From Papilionanthe hookeriana x Papilionanthe teres (Eukaryota > Streptophyta > Magnoliopsida > Asparagales > Orchidaceae): a stretch of 64,000 nucleotides of DNA. Numbering within the stretch: the stretch's first letter is position 1; each line of letters starts with the position of its first letter. The notes under the pieces were generated by a model. It saw only the letters and a list, made by a program, of their open reading frames with translations, did not search any database and was not told where the DNA came from. A program made the position numbers and the translations under genes. The stretch covers positions 75,271,239-75,335,238 of the forward strand of contig CM040430.1 of assembly GCA_022702705.1 (NCBI GenBank), written 5' to 3'. Below are positions 35,151 through 47,400 of this stretch, in pieces.

Positions 35151-37097
35151 AGTTTTTTGCCATGAAACTAAATAACTGCGTAATTATGGGTCGAGTCAAA
35201 GAGATGAATGAATAGAGCTATAAGATCTTGGACAAGCCACATTATTACCTAGAGGAGGTAGCTCAAAATTAGGCATTGACAGATCTATGCACATAATGGT
35301 GATTTCATCCTTTGATTACGTCTCAATCATAATCAAGATTTCTAAATGATGCATTATGCTAGTCAATTAGAATATGTACTCCCAGGCAACTATCTTCCTT
35401 GAGGTAAAATTGAGCTAAGTTGCATATATTTTTTAGTATGCCACATGTATGTCTCAAATATTAGTGTAGAAACTAAGGCGATTATTACAATATGGTTGAA
35501 TGTTATAAAATTTTAATAATAAAGTTATAGTTAGATTTGAGTTAACTAAAATGATTAGGTTTCAAATAAATTTGGTTTTGATTTAATTTGTTAGATTTGC
35601 TTAAATTTTTATTTATAGTTTGTTTTTATTTTTGTTATAAATGGATTTGTTTAATTAGGTTTATTCAGATTACTTATTTTGATTTTTAAATTATATCCAA
35701 ATTTGATGATTTTTTACTTTAGTTGATTTTCAGATTTAACTCAAGTTAGGTTCTATTAGAAAAAATTAGTTTAATTATAACTAATTTGATTATTTATTTA
35801 ATCCAAATTAGTTTGTATTAAAAAAAATAAATTAAATTAGTTGATTTTTTGGCTTAATTGATTTAAATTTAATTCAGTTGGAGTTTTAATTAGGTCATTG
35901 GGCTTCTTTTAAATGAATGTAGTCCAATTATGTTGAATCATATTTAATTCAGATCTATTTTAGACGTGATCTAGGTTGATTTCTTTCAAGGAACAATTAA
36001 GACTCATTTAGATACTTGTCAATATGAGCTTTTGCGAGTCTATGATTTTTTTCGTTAGATGGCTAATAAAATTATGATCTCATTGGATTGGTTTGGGTGA
36101 GTTTGCTAGGTCATGTCCAATAGAAGATTGAGTTGATTTTGAGGTGACTTAATCTTTGATTTCATTTGAGCTCATTTGGTTTAGATTTGGGGTTTAACTA
36201 AGTAAGCTTGGACGTACCACTTAATTAAGCCAAGGGCAAACATAATCAACATATAGTCAAGGATAAGCTTGGCTCTACTAAGTCTAGAACAATTTGAGCT
36301 TGATTTTATTTGTAAGATGTCTATGTTTACATTGGGCTAACATAGGTTAGCGTGGGATTAACCAGAGGTATAAATAAGCCGAGTTTGAGTGATTCTAAAG
36401 TTTATTTGTATATGACTTCAACTATTATTGGCTCGAAATAAGCTCGTTCATGAAATGGCTCATGAATATCATATTCATGTTCGACTCGATTGGAATTCAT
36501 TTGTTCATTGAGCTTGTGTTTAGCTTAAAATTAGCTTGAATGATTTAGAAAAATAGTAAAATTTAGTATTCTTTTAAAAACAACATAAAAATCAATGTAA
36601 AATAACTTATATATTTACTTAATTATTTGAGTCAAAAACAGTCAAACACGATCACTTAAAATTTTGTCAGTATTCGAAATATTTATAAATCAAGCTAACA
36701 AAACATGATCTTATTTAACTCACTTGTTTAAGAAACAAATCAAGCATGAGCTGCTTAGCAAGCCGAATATGAGTTTTCTTCGGGAACAACTTGCTCTTTG
36801 ACAACCTTAGGATCAACCATAGGATCCAATTAAGCCAAGTGAAACATGTGAACTCACTCAAACTAATATTGGTCTTAGGTGGCCAACTAATGTTCATTTG
36901 GTTATCGAGCACCATTTGAAGTTCAATTATTGCATTATAATATTGTGATAAGGTCCACTAGGTGTATGGTTTGATCAATTATGTTCAAAAGGGTCCAAAA
37001 TCAATCCATTGTATTAACCTTTAATGTTAATTTATCAATTTTAAGTTAACTTTAAAGTTCAAATGATGAACTGGATCAAACCTTGTATGGAGATTGA
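35151..37097. other. Intergenic AT-rich DNA
   Basis: No gene seen. T-rich low-complexity sequence at 35500-35900. At 36420-36560 there are GCTCGTTCATGAA-type stretches like those in some plant repeats, not assigned to a family. Confidence 0.4.
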
Positions 37098-39844
37098 GGC
37101 CCCGTTTAGGGCAGCTTATTGGACTGCGGTGGCGTTTTGAAAATGCCACCGCAGTGTTTGAATAAAACGTTAGGTCAGCTTATTCGTGCCGCACCAATAA
37201 GTTGATATGAAATTTGTTAGTAGTCGGGAAAATAGGAGGAGGCCCACGTCCTGCGTCTGCATAGCGCGTTACGAAAAGATTTCCTGCTGTGCCCTTCCGC
37301 TTTCCCTCGCTCTCGCCTTCCAATCTTCCTTTTCTTCCTCACCCTCGCGGAGATCAACACCAAGGTGGTAAAAAGTTGCTGCTTGCGTCGCCTTCCCGAT
37401 CTCCCTCGTGTATCCGTAAATCGCTGCTCGCTCGTTCTCACCTTCTCGATCTCCCTCGCTGCTCGCGTCGCTCGCTTCCTGCAACTCCAAGGGTGACGCA
37501 CTTCACTCCTTCAGACCTGCTGCCCTTCATCTCTTCCTTCAACTCTGCATCCCGATCAATAGACCTGCTGCCCATCATCTCTTTCTTCAGCTCTGCATCC
37601 AGGTCAATACTATAGCTACATCTGTTTAGACACTAGGGGGTTATATATGTAAGAATCCCTAAGAATTAAGTGTTAGATATGCAAACCCCTAAGAATTATG
37701 TGGTATTTATGCAAATCCTCCAACTAAAAAATAGCAAATCCTGTTATTTTTCCTGCATTGGATTGTTGTCTCTGTTGCAAATGACATTTTTACTCCATGC
37801 TTAGTTTTGTGGATTGCTACACGAAGTCTTTTTTCTCTAATAGATGAACAAGTAACGAATTTATCCAGGACATAAATCCATGGCATTTATTTTTTCTTTC
37901 AATTTAGATGTATTCTTAATTTTGAGTAGAAAACTTTCACACATTGATTATTAGTGAGACAAATAAGCTAGAAAACATGGAAGGAAACAAATATTGTATA
38001 TTATCTCTTGTTAATATGTATCTTTTAGCATTGGTGGACTTTTACTTCAATAAGTCGACTGGATTTTCTTGCCGGACTGAATCTGATTTTTGCTACTGAT
38101 TTATCTCAATACTGATTGATGAGGCTATTGCTTTTATTGTTTTGTTGTATTTTGGAAGGGCTTATGGTTTGTAAACTACATGTGTAATAGTTGCAATGAA
38201 GTTTGTTTATTTCCTAAAGGTAATTGTGGAGAAGGCTGAGAGAAGTGATATAACCAAAATTTACAATAAGTAAGTCCTCATTCTGCTCATCAACTTGTTT
38301 TTGGATTCATAAATCAGTTATTTACAAAGTTGTGGATAAGCTTTTACAGTTAAGTTAAACTTACAAGTCGTGAGGTAGCCTTGAGAAAGCTTTCAATCAA
38401 GGCTTCCTTAATTATTGGAAGGTAAGCTAGTGTTGAATGGGTAGGAGTTCTATCATAGTGATTAGGAATTCCTTGGAGATAGAAAATTTGTGAGCATCAA
38501 TGTGGTTGTGTGGATATGTAGAAAAGGCAAGGCAATGTTTAGGGTGCTGCCTTGGCTTGTTTAGGGTTAGGTTATATGTTTTGGAAGAGCTTTAGAAAAT
38601 TGGGGTCATTTTTGCTAAAATCAAGCAATGTTCTTACTTTTTTAGTATAAATTACAGTCACCATTGTTGGATATGTCAACACATAGAAATTGAGTAGTAT
38701 GTATGTAAGATTTATATCACATCCAAAATTGAACTTTCTTTTGAACTTTAGGTTTTGCTTTATATTCATGCAAATTGTTGTATTATGTTTTATTTCTTTT
38801 GTATTTCCTAAGAGGAAAGGGTGAATATAGTCCCCTGATTTGTTTCTTGGGTTCATTTTGGTCATGAAGTCTGTAATGGTTTCCATACTCTCTTTGTATG
38901 GGATCCCTTGGCTTTGAATGATTCATACGCTTATGCTGCAAGATGATAGTGGATTGAAATCAAATTGCATATATTAATGCATTGTTGATGCTTTACTCTC
39001 CAAATAAAGCACATTATTTTCTGTATATGTAATGGTAAATGGATTTCTTGCTTGCTTGGATAATTGAAATTGAATGATACATTTTTTTCTTTACACATGG
39101 TAATGGATTTCCTGCTTGTTGGCTTTCCATCTCTCTTTGGTTTTTTTTTTTTCTATATTTACTTAGAATTATTTCGTTTTAAAATAAACAATTTAATATT
39201 TTTAATTGTAGTTGTAATTGTACTTTAATATATTTGACCTGGTTTTAAAATAGAAAATGGTTGGGTGATGTATATGTGAATAATTTGTTATGTAATATAA
39301 TTTATTTTATGATCGAAACTACTAGCAACATTCTGGTACCGCAATTACTGTTATTTCAAAGAATTATTCCTTTTATGAAATGTGTGTTACTTAAATATGT
39401 TTGAAATGTTTCTTAAACATACGACCATAAAGAAAGGAAATAAATAAATTTGTAATATGTTTGAAAATAAGATATAATTTTTAAAATAAAATTTTATATT
39501 TAAAAGTAAAATTTTATATTTAAAAATATTTATTGTTAAATTTGAAATAAGATTTTATATCTTAATAAAATTTTATTAATAAAGAAGAACATAAATTGTT
39601 ATTTTTCTACAAACAGCTGCATATAAGCTGTTTTCAAACCGCAGAAACCAAATAGCTCAACAACTTGTTCATTTCAGGGGCATAAGAGTCATTTATTCAT
39701 AAACATTACAGAATCACTCGTTTTCCAAACGCTTAAACCAAACAGACAGACAGCTTATTCGAATCAGCTGCTTATCGGCAGATTATCAGAAAAAACAGCT
39801 TATATGAATAAGCTGAATAAACTGCAACTGCCCCAAACAGACCC
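37098..39844. mobile_element. PIF/Harbinger-like element, about 2.7 kb, non-autonomous
   Basis: Ends are imperfect inverted repeats: GGCCCCGTTTAGGGCAGCTT on the left and GGGTCTGTTTGGGGCAGTTG (reverse complement) on the right. They are flanked by TGA on both sides (37095-37097 and 39845-39847), which fits a 3-bp target duplication. Similar ends occur in the MITE at 47013-47210. A CT-rich, CpG-containing stretch at 37260-37600 looks like a gene leader. No transposase is recognisable. Confidence 0.65.
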
Positions 39845-39847
39845 TGA

Positions 39848-40528
39848 ATGAACTCATTAAGCCTTAAAATAACTCGGATTAAACTGTATTTCATTTGATT
39901 CGTCTTAATCGCATAAGCATCCAATAAGGATACTTTAAATGCGGACTTAGAATTTTTTAAGCATGGATTTGATTTGGGCTCACATAGAGCCTTAAAGGAA
40001 GATAGCTAGCCTTAAATGTCCATATCTACAAAGCAAATTAAGCAGATGACTGCCGAAGTTTTGGTGTAAATGAAATTTAGTTTAGGCAAAAGAGATTACA
40101 TAGAGGGCCATCTAATTCCTAATCTGTGCGTCATTGATAACAAAGTTTAACAATGAGACGAAGGAACCCAAATCTGGTGTCCCGTTGGTTGTTTTGGATA
40201 ATCCATGCTTCAAATACTCTATCAACACATTGTTAAGTTTTTATTAAACTTCATTACTCTCCAAAGCTGAAAACTTTTTTATCTATCAAATTTCGCAATC
40301 TCAAACTTCATGCTAATTGTATTTCTTATAAATCATCATTTACCAATTCCAAACTGGATCTCTTCCTTTACTTAATGGATTTACTCTGTACAACAAGTCA
40401 GCCACTCTAATTTCTCAGGCAAATTATTTCCCTTCGGCATGATAAGCATCACACTCATACATCTAATGGAAGATCGAACACATGAATCTTACAAACACTC
40501 CTGATAATCTGACCGTCGAGAGGACAAT
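39848..40528 (-). other. 3' flank of the SNL6-like gene
   Basis: Non-coding. The part next to 40529 should hold the 3' UTR. No clear poly(A) signal was chosen. Confidence 0.4.
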
Positions 40529-40842
40529 TCAGAATATATAATTATCATATGTGCACCTTCTCATTGTAGACATCAACCTTGATAGTTTCCCTTTACTAAG
40601 CTCAATCCAACTCGGATGGTCAGCACCAACATCAACCGTGGTTAAAGATATCCTGCTCGGGAGCCCAAGCTGCCGTTCCAACTCAAATACTTCTTCAACT
40701 CTCTGAATGACATGGTCGAAGCACAAATAGCGGCCACAAGCCGCACCTCTACCCATAGCCTCATAGATGCATATGTGTGCTTCTGCAGCCTTGTTGACAT
40801 CCACCGTTGCCAACATTCCATCAGTGAACAGCTCTTGAGCTC
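40529..40842 (-). CDS. SNL6: SNL6-like exon 5 with stop
   Basis: Acceptor TTGCAG|GAG at 40843. It encodes AQELFTDGMLATVDVNKAAE, YEAMGRGAACGRYLCFDHV and the C terminus MRRCTYDNYIF. Confidence 0.88.
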
Positions 40843-41954
40843 CTGCAAATTGTAGTTGAAGCCAAGTGCATGAAGCAATATGTGATACTAAAAATATGCG
40901 GTGAGCGTGAATTATATCGCAAACGAGAAGAAGAGTTACACAAAGAGAAGAAAAAATGGTTCAAGGGATACATTATTTTTGGTTTAGTTGTAGAGGATTT
41001 ACCTTTGAGGTAAGCAATGGATGTTGTGGAATTCCGGCGGCTAAAGCCGGGGCCAGTAAGAAGGGCCGGACATACTGTCACCATTTTCAGATTCTTTCCG
41101 CGCGCAGCTCTCCATGCTGCCTTCTCTGCCATTGTCTTGCTCAGTGCAAACCATAGCTCCATTTGACAAAAAGAAAAACGTGTTGGTCTCATATGCATTT
41201 GCTTGTCATTTTGCAGAGAAATATTTGCTAACCAGATTACGTTAAATTGTAGCGAATTTGAAGGACTTAAAAAATGGTTTTGTGGACGTGTAACTATTTT
41301 GCTAAAATGATTTTAAGCCAATTAATTGAAATTAAAAGGAAATCCACTGAAAGGATTCAACAAAATGATCAATTTCTTTTAAGCGAGAATATGAGAGAAA
41401 AAATTTGAAATTTATAAGAGTAAAATACCAAGATTTCACAGGTTCATAGGTCAAAAAGTTTATTCCTTGGGATTAATTTAGATTTCTCAGAAAATTTTCT
41501 AATAGATAACTAATTCTCTACAATATGGATCTCTGTGAAACAAACTATTTAAGGGTTCACATATGGAGAGCTGTATTTGAGTAACTGAGACAGGCCAAAG
41601 CTAACATTTGAGAAGAAGTTCAGCTCCAACGCATGAAGATATTAAAATATGAAAAATCAGTTAAAGAGACCTTCTTTTCCCTACATAGCCCTTCATTGCT
41701 CCAGCAATTTTCATTAATGATGAACCTTGCGAGTTGTTGATTGAGGGGTGAATTCTCTCTCCAAACGCAGGCTAACAAAGATGATGTGAACACGCATTTT
41801 CTAACACTTGAAGTTCTCACACAGGCTTCTATCACTCGTTCTGCTGCTCTGGATTCAAGCTCTGCCATGTGTTTCTGTATATTGATATGAAAGGGAGATT
41901 AAGCAGCAGGATTTGTATGTATCATCTATATATATACATATATATACATATATG

Positions 41955-42047
<93 letters not shown>

Positions 42048-44352
42048 CATATATATATATAGAGATATACATATATGCAACAACACTATATACTATATAC
42101 CATATACTATATCATCTATATATATATGTGTGTGTGTGTACTGAGACCGATACTTAATTTGGGGCAATGGATGCAGAGCCTTTCTAAATTTTGTGCAAAT
42201 CACTACTATTTCAAGAGAAATGGTATATCTAAAAAACCAATAAAATTTAATACGATATCCTTATCCAATTAATACAAAATTTTCCCTGTTAAAAAAAACT
42301 ATAAGCCTCTAAATTTGACCATGTAGGTCATAATAGGGGGATGCAATAATATTCGTAGGGTACAGAAGCTGGAGTTGGGAGCTGCATGAGCTAGTAGTCA
42401 CGTAGGTCTTAGTGACATGTGAGATGCAATAATGTTTGTAGGCTACAGAGGTCAGAGCTTAGAGCAACTAAATATGTGAATCATGTAAACCATTGTTGCT
42501 CGCGTAGGTCGTAGTGATGAGATGTAATAACATCTGTACATCACAGGGGCTGGAGTTGAGAGTTGTGTGAACTTTAAGCCACATAGGCTATAGTTGGTCA
42601 CGTAACTCGTAATGGTAAGCTGCAATACGTCATGAGATGTCAGCCACGTAGGTTGTAGTTGGTCAACTAGGTCGTAGTGGTGAGCTGCAATAACGTATGT
42701 AGGGCATAAAGGCTAAGGTTGAGAGCTGCATGAGCTATGAGTCATATAGCACATAGCTAGTCGTGTAAGCCACAGTGGTGAGCTGCAATAAAGTACATAA
42801 GTCATGAATGCTAGAGTTTGGAGCTACGTGAGTTGTGAGCTACGTAAGCCAGAGTTTTTCATGTAGGTCGTAGTGATGTGCTATAATAACGTCCATAGGC
42901 CATAGAGGCTGCAATTGGGAGCAACTTGAGCTGTCACTCATGTAGGTCGTAATGGTGAGCTCTAATAAGTTTCGTAGGTCACAGAGATCAGAGTTGGGAT
43001 CTGTGTAATTTGTGAGCCATTTAGGCTAGAATTATTCATGTAGGCCATAATTGTGAGTTGCAAATATATCTGTAGGCCACAGAGGCCAGGGATCGAAGCT
43101 GTTAATCACGGGGACCATAGTTAGTTATGTAGTCCATAGAGGCGATCTAAAACAATGTTTGTTAGCCATAAAAGGTGGAGTAGGGAGCTACGTCAGTTGT
43201 GAGATACGCAGTCTGTAGTTGTGATCTATAATGGCATTAATTACCCACCAAGTCCATTGTTGGTGCCACATCAATAAGTGGTTGTAATATAGAAATCACT
43301 TGTAAGTGTGTGAGTAAATAGAGAACTTCAAGGGTCTAGAGAAAGTTGATGTATTCTAAATACGAAGGTTGCGAGTATTTATTGGAGTGAGTTAATGTCA
43401 GGTCTTCCATACAACATTATTCATTATCTTGTAGTAAAGGTATGCCGTTACCTACATTTTGGATGAGTAGTTACACCGTCTTTGGGGTGATTATTGCACT
43501 TTATTCGAAATGTGTCATTATACCATACTCAAGGTGCGTTGTTACACCGTTTTATATGTGCATCGTTATAAGTATTCAGGACACTATTATGCTTCGTATA
43601 GTGCTTTGTTACTACGTAATGTATGTTGTAACTTCTTAAGGTGTTTCGTTTTGAGTTATGTTGTTATCGTACAGAGTCCACCAAAGGCAACGAGCAAGGG
43701 GTGGTCGAAAGTGGTCGACGATGACTGATGGGAGCAACTCACGCAGAGTCCAATAATTGCAACAAGCAACTTGTGGGAGCAGGAAGTATTCATTAGGTCT
43801 TCGGTGCAAAAGAACACTGGAATTTGACTCCTTCTAAAAGGGATTTAGGGTATATTTATAGAGTTTGAGAATGACCTCTCTGTAAATAATGCAGAAATCC
43901 AGATAACTCCATCGGACATTCGAGAGAGATTCACTCAATCATATGATGTATCTCTCTCACTTAATCAGATGATGTTTTTGTGAACATTTATGTGCCTTAA
44001 TGACATTACAATTGAATGATCTTAGGTTCTTTGGAATTATCTCGTGAAGACGCTCAATTTGATTAGAACCTTATCAGATTTGTAATTCATTTGATATTCT
44101 AAGTGGCCATCTAAAACTGTCAAAAGTAATTTAGTGGCTTGATTTTACTCGAATTAGACCATATTGTTCTCATTTGGTCTGTCTCGTCACCCAATCAATT
44201 TGAATGTAAGTTGTCAAAATTGGTGTTATGGATGATTTTTAATTTGAGTTTAAATGTTTCCTGCTAAAAAATTGACTTAGATTTGTGTCCAATATAAAAT
44301 TTGTTGATGATGTAACATATTTTATGTGATATTATGTAAATAAATATTAAAC

Positions 44353-44416
<64 letters not shown>

Positions 44417-47400
44417 CAAATTGTGTTTTGGTGTGTATGTAAATCTGAGGTAAAAAAATAATAATAATAATAATAACAATATAGTATTTCTATTGTTAAA
44501 TATTTAATCAATCATTTTTGTCTAGTAAACGGTAGTTGGTAAACAGATGATCTCATAATGATTAGCTGGCATGTTTTGACATTTTTTAAAAACTTTCTAC
44601 AGTTTGTCCTTTCTAAATGATGAGGCCAATTATAATAATTTAATTTATATTGGCCCACTTAAGCCCCACCATGGCCCCAACAAACAAGAACTTCAATTTC
44701 ACCGATATTTAAATAGTATTTATTACATATTTAAAAAAGTACAAGTACAATAACACGATGAGTAAATCCCTCCCACATGAACATCATCAGACGATAATTA
44801 ATCAGTACTATTTAAAAAGTAGATGCAGTCAATAGTCCAGCTACGACAATAATAACTATAAAGAAAAATATGTCAAGATTGAATCTCTCAAGGGGATGAT
44901 TTAATCTAGATGGCCGATGGATGGCTTGGATGACCGATCCAGCATAAACGATTGACATTTTGGAAGATCGATCCAACCTATACAACCAACCGATACCATG
45001 GATGATCAACTGATAGCCTGGACGACCAGTCCAACTCAGATAACATACCCAGCCTGGACAACTGATTGACAGCCTAGATGACCGACCCAACTTGGACAGT
45101 AGACCCAACCTGAACGAACGACCGACAGCCTGGACGACTGACCCAACCTGGGCAATCAAACGAGCTTGGAAGACCGTCAACCTAGACAACTGGTCGATAA
45201 CTTGAACGACCAACTGACAATTTGGATGAAGCCTGAACGACCGACTAAATAGCTTAGATAACCAACCTAGCCTGAACAACCGACCAAGCATTGATAACCG
45301 ACAGCATAGACAACTAGAAGTCCTAGTGAACAGAAGTCAACGATCCAGAAGATTGTCGAGCCACGAAATCACTTATGTAAAGTACCCAAACAACTTGTTA
45401 AATCCTCATTAAAACAGAATTAGATATTAATTTTTTTGTGTTGTACTCTCTTTACAATAAAATGAGGTCTTTTTATGTAAGAGACATTTTGGCTCTCTCC
45501 CTTCCCACGTATATAAAAAAATATTAGAAATTATAAAAACAATATAAGGGCCCCGGAATAACCCATTTTGCTACAGAAGGACAATTCACAGTACACTCCT
45601 CCCTCTCTCACACTCATCTAACACTCTAATCCTTTGAGATGTGATCCAAGACGAATTTGAATTCAACGATATAAATTGATTTCAAAGTAGACCATCAAAA
45701 TGACAAAAATAACATAATTCACAATTAGTATTATTAAGCAGAGAAAAAAATATGTATAATAACTCACGGTGTAGCCGGACACACCACCAGGGTCCATGAA
45801 GCTGGAGGTGTGAAAAACACCAACGCATCCATCGAATGCTTGACAAAGACTGTCCATATCCATATAGCTTGCTATCACTGAAGAAACGCGCTCCTCCATC
45901 TCATCGAACATCTGCAACTCCCTCAGCTTTTCTATATCTTCTGTTGATTTCATATTCATTTTCCAAGTTCAGGTCATGATATATATTTTGAACAATTTTT
46001 TTTATCAAAAAGATTCCAAATTACTTAATTTATTTGAGAATAAATAAAATGTTATAAAAATTTAATTTATTGTTTTATTTCAAAATAAATCTCAGGGTAA
46101 TCCTAGTTATTTTTCTTAAATTACGTTCATTTGAGAAGGTTTTTTTTTCATTTCCTTAAAGCTACGAATCCGTCAATAAAACTTTTTTCTTTAGAAAAAG
46201 TCTTTAATAGAGTATTGCAATGCTGTTGGACAAATGTGGCCAAATTTAATGGCCGAAGTACATTATTTCATGAGTAATTTGGCCCTTCTCTTTCCTTCCG
46301 TAAGCTTCAAGCTATAGGTGGGTTTGCGCTACCATTTAGCTATATTTCACCATTCCCTATTTTCTTTTTAGATTTATTTTTTTTTCTTTTTTACCATTAT
46401 AGGTGGAATAATGTAAATTTTTTAAAATTTTAGTAGCATCTATAAAATTTTAATAGCATCACGGAGCATCATAGAAAACTGTGACTTTCTGTGAACAGAA
46501 AGGCTGGAAGATCCATCACCGAAAGTGATCGGCATGGAGAGTATTCCTAGAGGACGGCTTAGATTGTGACATATGACACCTGTATTTTAAAAATAATATT
46601 ATCATATTATTAATTATTATTTTAATATTTTTTTTAGTACTCATGCTACTCATTGTTAAATGAGGTCTCTATCATTATTTTATACTATTTTGCAATGGAT
46701 ATTTGCTTTTAAAGTATAGAATATACTTGTTTGAACAGTTCTGTTGCAAACAACACTATTATACAATGGCTGAATGGTTATTTGTCCAAAAAAACTAAAA
46801 CACAGCTGTTTTAAAACTGCAAAAAAATAAACAGACAATCGGCTTATCCGCAACAGTTTATTATTAAGCTGCAGCTACACATAAATAGACCATAAGTCTC
46901 AAAATTATTGTGTACTTCACTAGTCATCTAAAAACGAAAAAAAATTATTTTAATATATCTTATTATAAATCATATTTAATTAAACTTTTAAAAATAAATT
47001 TTATTAAAGTTAGGGTGTGTTTTGGGCAACTTATTCGCTGCGACAACATTTTGAAAACATCACCTCACAGTTTGGAAATTGTGTTTGCGCGGTTTGACCA
47101 ATAACATGGTTGATTTTTTACACTAACAGTGAAACGTTTATCGAACCCGCGATCCGCATTTCCAGATAAGCGACAAATCTGGATAACCACAAGCTGCCCC
47201 AAACACACCCTTACACATGAAGAGTTGACATCAATTTATATTTCAAAATAAAATTTCTATCAGCACGACATAATTGTTTAACATAAAAAAGAACAATGTT
47301 TGAAGATGTGACTGCAAAATAATTGTTAATAAGATTTAAATGCATATCACACAATTTTTATGTATATACACATCTAACACCAAAACTTCAATTTTTCAGA

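Noticed and set aside
37217..37615. Overlapping open frames on both strands (Arg-rich or Ser-rich)
   Set aside because: Frames open on both strands in a CT/GA-rich stretch reflect composition. No domain was recognised.
41855..42144. Open frames of Tyr-Ile repeats on both strands
   Set aside because: They are translations of a TA microsatellite and have no coding support.
44264..44479. Open frame with a Tyr-Ile run on -
   Set aside because: Low-complexity translation of the TA tract at 44350-44412.
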